The translations under genes were made by a program, and so were the position numbers. The notes under the pieces were generated by a model that was not told the origin of the DNA, searched no databases, and saw nothing but the letters and a program-made list of their open reading frames with translations. Positions 14,910-16,401 of a stretch of DNA of 16,401 nucleotides are shown in pieces; positions within the stretch are counted from its first letter, which is position 1; each line of letters starts with the position of its first letter. Source of the stretch: Mollicutes bacterium (GTDB lineage: Bacteria > Bacillota_I > Bacilli_A > Izemoplasmatales > Izemoplasmataceae); assembly GCA_003551455.1 (NCBI GenBank), contig PUMR01000081.1, positions 1 to 16,401 on the forward strand, given 5' to 3'.

Positions 14910-16401
14910 GATTTCGAGGAAGTTATTGATGCTTTTGGTTTTGGGCACCTTCGCCTTCGTCGTCATCCACGCCCAAAACGATGACGATCCCGACACCCCG
15001 CCGCCCCCGGCCTTCTACAACTACATCGAAGAGGAGAAACTCCTCTCGAACCGCTTCACCCGTGAAGACGACATGCGGCCCCTAGATCCGGAGCATTTCA
15101 TCCCCGTCACCGACGACGACGAGCTCGTACACGAAAACGACCGTTTCCGTCTCTATCTGAATGAAGAGACCCTGAACTTCAAGACCGAGGACAAGCGTAC
15201 GGGCTATGTCTGGTCGACGGCCATGGAGGATCCCGACGCCGGCCGTTATGACGGGCTCCTGCAAAGCGGTCTCGGCATCGAATACATCAACATCCCCCAG
15301 AACATGGCCTTGCGGGAGAACGTGGGCTTCATCGACACGGAGCACGAACTCGTGTTCGAACCCCTTGAAGACGGTATCGCTGTCGATATCGGCATCGGGG
15401 GATATTGCGCCACGCGGACCTGTGAAAATCTCTATGAGGGCTATCTCGAGGGACAATACACCCTCGAGCAGATGGAAGCCGCCGGCTTCACGCAGATCGA
15501 CCTCGACTTCCGCCTCGAAGTGCGACTGACAGAAGAAGGCATCCACGCCCTGATCCCCTATGAGAGCATTGAAGAGCGGGGGACCGACCGGGTCGTCTTC
15601 TCCTCGATCATCCTCTTTCCCGCGCTCGGCGCCACCGAGATGGACCATGTGCCCGGCTACATGTTCATCCCCGACGGGGCGGGCGCCCTCATCCGTTACG
15701 AGGACAAGCAGGAAATGTTTAGAACCCCCTATGAAGAACGATTCTACGGAGCGAACATCGGTATCCGCACCGGACGCACCTCGGTTGCGAACCATCCGCT
15801 CTCGCTGCCCATCTTCGGCGCCGTCCACGGCGTCGACCAGAACGCCTTCTTGGCCGTCATCGAAAGCGGCGACCTTTCGGCGCGCCTCTTGGCTTTTCCG
15901 AACGGCGCCCGCCACACACCCTACAACCTCATCTTCCCGAAGTTCGATTTCAAGCAAGTCTACCGACAACCCTTCACGAGCGACGGCACCGCGAGTTCCC
16001 CGCGATGGGCGGAAGTGGCGCGTTCCGACATCAGCGTCCGCTACAACTTCCTCGTCGACGACGAGGCGAACTATCCGGGCATGGCGAGAAACTACCAGGA
16101 TCACCTTCTCGCCCAAGAGGCCCTTTCGCCTCTGGAAGACGTCCGAAGCGACATCCCCATCCACATCCAGTATCTCATGAGTGACTCCCGCAGCCGTGTC
16201 ATCGGTGAGACCCTCATCGAGATGACCTCCGTGGCAGATGTCCGCCGCATCCACGAAGAACTCGTGCAAGCGGGGCTTTCCAACCAGCACGTCTCGCTCA
16301 TGGGCTGGAACAAAGGCGGCTACAGCGGCCATCTGCCGAGTCCCGTCACTTTCGAGAGGCGGCTGGGCTCGCGCGGCGATTTTTCCGCTCTCATCGAGGA
16401 A
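14902..16401 (+). CDS. DUF5696-type exported protein, N-terminal 500 codons (3' end outside window)
   Basis: The frame stays open for 500 codons to the right edge; members I recall are about 800-900 residues, so a good part is missing. A GTG start gives a basic N-terminus, a hydrophobic segment (about 8-22) and a plausible signal peptidase site after IHA. An acidic and proline-rich linker follows. The mature part begins with a strand-rich region (NDRFRLYLNEETLNFKTED, then GYVWST) and the hallmark-like GYMFIPDGAGALIRYED at about 253-269. It continues with a domain resembling glycoside hydrolase barrels near the edge (HVSLMGWNKGGYSGHLPSP). Function is unknown to me. Its place after the permeases and its 8-bp overlap with the YIP1-like gene tie it to the importer. 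It might be a glycan-processing enzyme or a surface partner of the large binding protein. I cannot point to catalytic residues in the visible part. Confidence 0.75.
   Translation, partial: MSKISRKLLMLLVLGTFAFVVIHAQNDDDPDTPPPPAFYNYIEEEKLLSNRFTREDDMRPLDPEHFIPVTDDDELVHENDRFRLYLNEETLNFKTEDKRTGYVWSTAMEDPDAGRYDGLLQSGLGIEYINIPQNMALRENVGFIDTEHELVFEPLEDGIAVDIGIGGYCATRTCENLYEGYLEGQYTLEQMEAAGFTQIDLDFRLEVRLTEEGIHALIPYESIEERGTDRVVFSSIILFPALGATEMDHVPGYMFIPDGAGALIRYEDKQEMFRTPYEERFYGANIGIRTGRTSVANHPLSLPIFGAVHGVDQNAFLAVIESGDLSARLLAFPNGARHTPYNLIFPKFDFKQVYRQPFTSDGTASSPRWAEVARSDISVRYNFLVDDEANYPGMARNYQDHLLAQEALSPLEDVRSDIPIHIQYLMSDSRSRVIGETLIEMTSVADVRRIHEELVQAGLSNQHVSLMGWNKGGYSGHLPSPVTFERRLGSRGDFSALIEE

Noticed and set aside
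12873..14996. A 707-codon open frame on the minus strand, with similar long minus-strand frames at 4595-6427, 9484-11082 and 11336-12940
   Set aside because: They lie codon-in-register opposite real genes, where the rarity of TTA, CTA and TCA codons in the sense strand removes antisense stops. Their translations are low-complexity, rich in His, Asp, Arg and Gly, and match no fold or signal peptide.

Overview
The window is a gene-dense, single-strand carbohydrate-use locus. All ten coding regions read on the + strand. Base composition looks GC-rich (high 50s % by eye). Most genes have strong GGAG-type ribosome binding sites, and TGA serves as a normal stop (after the GH30 gene, the first binding protein and the second permease). 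Two proteins begin with lipobox signal peptides, and no outer-membrane components are seen. Together with the DUF5696 and YIP1-type proteins, which I associate with ABC sugar loci of Bacillota and related Mycoplasmatota lineages, this suggests a monoderm Bacillota/Mycoplasmatota-like bacterium. Genus or species cannot be set from this window.

Region 1 (about 1-6424) is the glucan-handling block. It holds the C-terminal half of a GH30 glycosidase, a 1033-residue inverting phosphorylase that looks like the long GH161/GH149 type (beta-1,3-glucan phosphorylases) rather than a short GH94 enzyme, and an 899-residue lipoprotein made of Ig-like (DUF5011-like) and CBM4/9-like modules. The last three modules of the lipoprotein are near-identical tandem copies with an exact 540-bp period. 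A 9-bp perfect GC hairpin (6466-6490) closes this block.

Region 2 (6425-6745) is the only sizeable gap. It carries that hairpin, a second 9-bp inverted repeat, and five copies of the hexamer CGGAAA/TTTCCG, so it is the best candidate for a control region.

Region 3 (6746-16401) is an ABC importer plus accessory proteins. It encodes a lipoprotein solute-binding protein, a terminator-like hairpin, a very large second binding protein with two beta-sandwich-like domains in front of its binding domain, two MalF/MalG-type permeases, an NHL-propeller/TPR/YIP1-like membrane protein, and a DUF5696 protein that runs off the right edge. From the large binding protein onward, genes overlap or are separated by at most 12 bp, which suggests a translationally coupled unit. 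No transport ATPase is present.

Inferred working model: the CBM lipoprotein and the two binding proteins capture beta-glucan (plausibly laminarin-like) oligosaccharides at the cell surface. The permeases import them using an ATPase encoded elsewhere. The phosphorylase then splits them to glucose-1-phosphate inside the cell, and GH30 trims linkages the phosphorylase cannot cut. The roles of the NHL/TPR/YIP1 protein and the DUF5696 protein are unknown to me. Their tight coupling to the permeases makes them the most interesting part of the locus.
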